This document shows, piece after piece, positions 59,972 to 64,000 of a DNA stretch of 64,000 bases (its first letter is position 1; every line of letters starts with the position of its first letter). Source of the stretch: Dillenia suffruticosa (Eukaryota > Streptophyta > Magnoliopsida > Dilleniales > Dilleniaceae); assembly GCA_033439265.1 (NCBI GenBank), contig JAVTVX010000035.1, positions 4,134,001-4,198,000 on the forward strand, given 5' to 3'. The translations under genes were made by a program, and so were the position numbers. A model generated the notes under the pieces. It was not told the DNA's origin. It did not search any database and saw only the letters and a program-made list of their open reading frames with translations.

Positions 59972-62900
59972 ATGGCACGAAGCATAACATACATAACGGG
60001 GTCTCAGCTTCTCTCTCTCAAGCGTCGTCCGAACGTCGCCATTGTTGACGTCAGGTATTATATAAAAACCCCACCTCTTGTTTAATTTCTATTGATTTTC
60101 TTCTTTTTGTTCAAGTTTTGTACGTTTTTTTTTCCAAGATTTGATAAACGTTGGGTTTTTTGGAATTTGACTATGATAGAGACGATGAGAGGAGTTACGA
60201 TGCACACATAGGAGGGTCACTTCATTATGCAAGTGACACTTTCTATGAGAAAATCCCCAATTTGATTCAGGCAGTCAAAGGCAAAGATACCCTTGTTTTC
60301 CATTGTGCTCTCAGCCAGGTTTTTTTTCTTGCTCTTCAATTCACGATCTAGTTTTATTTCGATTGTGTACTGAGTTGCCTGATTTGGGATTCATTCAATG
60401 GCGTCTTTTATTGACAATATGGTGTCATTGACAGTAATAATGTTTTTTAGGATGGCAAGGTTGTTAGTCAATTTGTGAAAGGATTTTAAGTTGGCTTTAT
60501 TTAAGGATATCCGTAGATGTTTTAAAGTTGATATTCGAAGAGCCCTATCTTGTCCAATTATTAGGATTGTGACAGTGCACTAGTGATTTTGGACATGGCT
60601 ATGCAGCACCAACATAGCCACGGAAACTACAAAATACGGACACAAACACATGAGAAAGATTTATTTTATACTATTCTGAGTTACAAATGTTGTGTTTGGG
60701 GACTGGGTCTTTACAAGGGTTGGATTGGTTTATGGGATTTGGTTGGCTCTTGAAGTATTTTGTTTTAGCTTTTTTTTTGTGACACAATGCAGTTATCCAA
60801 TTTATTTGGATGTTATATATACGACGGCCCATTTAATAGACTGCTCATGGTAGACCAAATATGAGTGTGCATTGTAGCTACGTGATTGCAGGTAATAATG
60901 TAAATTTTGCTTTCTATAGCCCATGCTATTGCCTGTTATTACCTTCCTTTTGATGATAACATAAATTATGGTAACTCTGACAAATTTATCTGCTAACTCT
61001 TGAATGTCATACCTGAGGAGTTTTAGCTTAACCAGGTGATATTGGCATCAACAAGTAGTTCAACATAAGCAATTCTGGCTGAAGAACTTGAAAAAGAACA
61101 TGCTCGTTTGATTTGCTGATAAATTTTTATGTGCCCAATGTTACTTAAGTTTAATTGATACCACAAGTTTATAATAATCACGTTGTTGTCTTCATATTTT
61201 TATATTTACTTTCTTACTAATGAATAAGTAGCATCTGATGTGAAAAGCAAAATTGGATCTGCCTTGGCTGCAATGGAAAGCCAGCAGACAACCATCATCA
61301 GAGTTTTCCACTGAGTTTAAAACTGGTTATTAACATTTAGAGAACTTTCAACTGTTAATGCTGCATGAATTCTTCACAGGCAACTTTGCCTCAATTCCTG
61401 TCACTTGGAAATATCTTTATTGTTTGTTGATTGATTGCTAGTTATTAAGGTTGTGAAGATGCATCCCCTTGAGCCTTTTTGTTATATTCTGCATCTTATG
61501 TATCAAAAGGACATTGTCTCCAAATGCCCTTTGCAGTATATTAATAATGGCTAGCCAACACTAAACTCCTTTGGGTTGAGTGGTTGGACACTCTACCCCC
61601 TTAACCAGAGATCTCGAGTTCGAGTCCTGAGAATGGAGATAAAAGATTTGAGAGAGTCAACCCTTTAATGAACCCCTACAGTGCTCGGATCGGATTAGTT
61701 GGGTGAATCCCGGATATCGGTTGGTAGCAAATATCCACTTACACAAAAAATAAAAAATAAAAAATAAAAAAATGGCTAGCCAACTATTTAACTAATTCTG
61801 GGAATCACTATGATTTCCAAATCGGTTTATTAATCCACTTTAAGGGATTTTTTAATGTTTTTGTTAATTAGGATGCCATCTATCAGTGGTTTAAAATCAG
61901 CTTCTTATAAATTTTCTGGGGCTATTGACTCGTTTGTAACATGCTCAGTGCTCACTACTTTTAAAGTCTAACCGCTACTGGCATTACAATGCTATGCATC
62001 TCTTTTGTCATATGAAGTGAAAGGCACTTTGGTAGCATATATCTTATGTGGAGATATCAAATAGAGGGTATTAAATATTCTTGACTACCCTGATAGCTTG
62101 ATCACCACAAACCCCCGAGCATAATGGGCTCGTCAGCAAACCACAAGTAGGTTAGGTGAGTGACCAACATTTTGGTGCTATGAAAGAGAATACAGTCTTT
62201 GCTTTTCTATAATATTTTTAGATACGGACTCCATTACATGACAAATGTTAATTCACTGTTTCCATGGAAGTAACCTACCAAGCTTTCATGAATAGCAAAA
62301 GAAGCTTTGTGGGAGTACAATATGTTATTCCATCCAAAAAATTAAAGAGGAAACCAAAAGAAATGAGGATATTCACAACAGTCCTTATCCAGTAATGAGA
62401 GTGTAATTGAATGATGGTAGAATGTGAGGGGCAAAGCTGGGATTTACAAGGTTGGTTACAAAGACAGTTACAAGTTTGTGCATAGGCCCAAGGTCAGTCA
62501 ATAGCAAAGTCGGCCCTAACCAGATCAGTCAGTCGGCCCTAGTTAGGTTGGCGATCTGGGAGAGTTAATGTATTTGGTTGTTACAAGCAAGTGGGAAAAT
62601 GTCACATGTGCTGGGGGAAACTCTATAAATAGCCCCACAATGTACTGAAAGGATCAATTGAACACTTCACCTCAATTCATCATTCTAATTTTGTCTCTAG
62701 AGCTTAGGAAATATGCCAATGGTGATTTGTGTTTTCTCCTCTCTCTCATCCATCTTTACCCTCCTGAACTCTTCCATCCTCCATAATCACACCATCAACA
62801 TCCATGATGGTGCTTTAGAAATTTCTTTGTGGAGTTAGTTGAATGTTGTGATTGATATTTAGCATTCCAGAGGCCCTTTAGTTGGTCCTAACAATGGAAG

Positions 62901-64000
62901 TGGTGTATTTGCGAAAAATTGGGGACTGCACTTATAAAGAGTATCGCCACCTGAATTTGGCCAATGCAGACTTCCCTCTACATTGGTTCACGGTTGTCTA
63001 ATCGATTATGTGCCAGAGAAGGATAGTGCATCTGATGCAGTAGCATAGATTCCAATACTAGGGCTATTGTTGTTGAGTATATGATTGATTAGAACAACAG
63101 TAATGGTTGAATAGAATATATAAAAGAGTAGAAATAGAGAATAATCTAGGCAATCACACCTAGGGTTCCTTGGTAATCAGACCAGTCACACCTTTAGGGA
63201 GAAGATCACATGACAGCTGGAAAAGTCAATAATACTTCATCCCTAATTGATAGGTTACAACTCCTGTTATAGGCTAATGAAAGAACCCTATCAAATAAGG
63301 AAACTAGAAAACAGACAATAAAATAAATTATAAACTATGCGCTACCCCGACCAATAAACAAAACGCATAGCCCGCTAATATGCCCGATAATGAACAAAAA
63401 AAAAAACCTATATCGACCCCTGACCAGAAGACCCAAAAATAACTAAAATATCTGTGACTCCTAGAGACACGAAAACTTTGAAAAGAAGAAGAAGAAGAAG
63501 AAGAACAGTAGCTGCACAACTTAAAGAAGCATAAAACCCAGATTCAACTGATCAGTCAAGATCGCAGGACAACTGTGGATCCTCATATGAATTCCAAATC
63601 AAAGCTTGGGCATCAGAAATAGGTTTTTCACACCACTTATTAACCCTTATAGGTTGTTTCCAGTGTCATTTCCCATCAGCATCTCTATCCTTTTTTTTTT
63701 ACACAATGGAGGGCATAGCCCTTGGGGAAGGATTAAACTCTGATCTTAGGTCAAAAGTGGTTCCCCTGGTTCCACTTGTCCTAATGGTACATATCAATCT
63801 TTTGTTAACTCTGAATACACTTCAAAAATGTCATTGAGGCCTCCTAAAGATTTGTTTAATTTTCCCGATTTCAAATGCTTCTGCCTGTACAATTTGCTTC
63901 CATATGTTCACAGCCGGAATTTAATGTTGGAGTCTTGACCCAAAAACTGCTTTTCAATATTATTGCAGGTTCGTGGCCCAACTTGTGCACTAAGGCTTGC
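59972..64000 (+). CDS. CDC25-like dual-specificity phosphatase / arsenate reductase, partial
   Basis: Three exons are in the window: 59972-60054, 60180-60318 and 63969 to the edge at 64000; the 3' part lies outside. The protein is a single rhodanese-fold phosphatase like Arabidopsis CDC25/ACR2 (At5g03455, from memory), implicated in CDK dephosphorylation and arsenate reduction. It begins [20 protein letters not shown] and continues [22 protein letters not shown] and [13 protein letters not shown]. The catalytic HCX5R loop is split by intron 2: HCALSQ ends exon 2 and VRGPTC starts exon 3, giving HCALSQVR with Cys and Arg present. Splice sites are GTATTA/TAG and GTTTTT/CAG; the second donor is weak. 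Intron 2 is 3.65 kb and carries a SINE and a possible LTR. The zinc-binding C-terminus cannot be judged. Confidence 0.93.
61560..61770 (+). mobile_element. Complete Au-like SINE with 14-bp target-site duplication
   Basis: Exact duplicates of AATGGCTAGCCAAC flank the element at 61546-61559 and 61771-61784. Inside are an A box (GTTGAGTGGTTGG, 61575-61587), a B box (GAGTTCGAGTCCTG, 61616-61629), then GAATGGAGATAAAAGATTTG, GGATCGGATTAGTTGGG, CCCGGATATCGGTTGG and an (A5-6 T)n tail. The sequence after the B box follows the Au SINE body of plants. It lies in intron 2 of the CDC25-like gene, same strand. Confidence 0.9.
62424..62891 (+). mobile_element. Possible solo LTR
   Basis: About 470 bp running from TGTGAGGGGC to CCTAACA, with a TATA-like ACTCTATAAATAGCCCC near 62620-62636 and a CT-rich stretch after it, the layout of an LTR. 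I could not find a matching target-site duplication or a primer-binding site, and no internal retrotransposon genes are present. Confidence 0.35.
62892..63968. other. Rest of CDC25-like intron 2
   Basis: It contains a (GAA)n run near 63484-63504 and a minus-strand stretch (about 63640-63560) with a short protein-like frame ([20 protein letters not shown]) that I do not recognise, perhaps a captured gene fragment. The acceptor CAG is at 63966-63968. Confidence 0.35.

Noticed and set aside
1..64000. CRISPR array, bacterial operon or phage system
   Set aside because: There are no regularly spaced repeats with unique spacers and no prokaryotic gene structure; the window is plant nuclear DNA.

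Overview
This is nuclear DNA from a flowering plant, most likely a eudicot. The genes have many small exons with GT-AG introns, the intergenic DNA is AT-rich with long (TA)n and (GA)n runs, there is an intron-containing plant-type tRNA-Tyr, and the transposon debris (RTE/L1-type LINEs, tRNA-derived SINEs) is of plant type. I cannot name the species. Exon coordinates below were read by hand from splice sites, reading-frame continuity and remembered family sequence; none was aligned by software. LAYOUT. 600-4171 (-): thioredoxin-like 3-3 homologue, with a 26-nt micro-exon and a decayed LINE in its big intron; a tRNA-Arg-like relic lies just upstream of its start. 5730-18195 (-): 16-exon FAD synthetase (PAPS-reductase-like domain followed by a molybdopterin-binding-like domain); one intron holds the 3' end of a second LINE of the same family. 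19021-19269 (-): PPR gene fragment. 21921-23352 (-): small Gag1-clamp/DUF4050 protein. About 25.6-27.0 kb: a very unusual GC-rich, strand-asymmetric fold-back element with long terminal inverted repeats. 27-34 kb: AT-rich DNA with several tRNA-derived SINE insertions, three with visible target-site duplications or near-duplications. 34539-36671 (+): group III xyloglucan endotransglucosylase/hydrolase. 36.7-41.2 kb: two more SINEs with clear target-site duplications and a local segmental duplication. 41274-41360 (+): tRNA-Tyr(GTA) with a 14-nt intron. 42282-50921 (-): complete RFWD3-like RING/coiled-coil/WD40 ubiquitin ligase, carrying an L1 fragment in intron 5 and a perfect 23-bp hairpin in intron 12. 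54185-57920 (-): tandem RFWD3-like paralogue that keeps the RING and coiled coil but has no WD40 exons. 59972 to beyond 64000 (+): CDC25-like/ACR2 rhodanese phosphatase, truncated by the window edge, with a complete SINE in intron 2. HOW THEY RELATE. There is no operon. The genes are independent housekeeping or stress genes: redox, flavin cofactor synthesis, cell-wall remodelling, DNA-damage ubiquitination, and cell-cycle/arsenate phosphatase. The order FAD synthetase, DUF4050, RFWD3-like, CDC25 matches, from memory, a stretch of Arabidopsis chromosome 5 (about At5g03430-At5g03455), so this is probably a conserved syntenic block into which the XTH gene, the tRNA, an RFWD3 duplicate and many transposons are interleaved. 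The strongest candidate for something undescribed is the GC-rich fold-back element near 26.3 kb.
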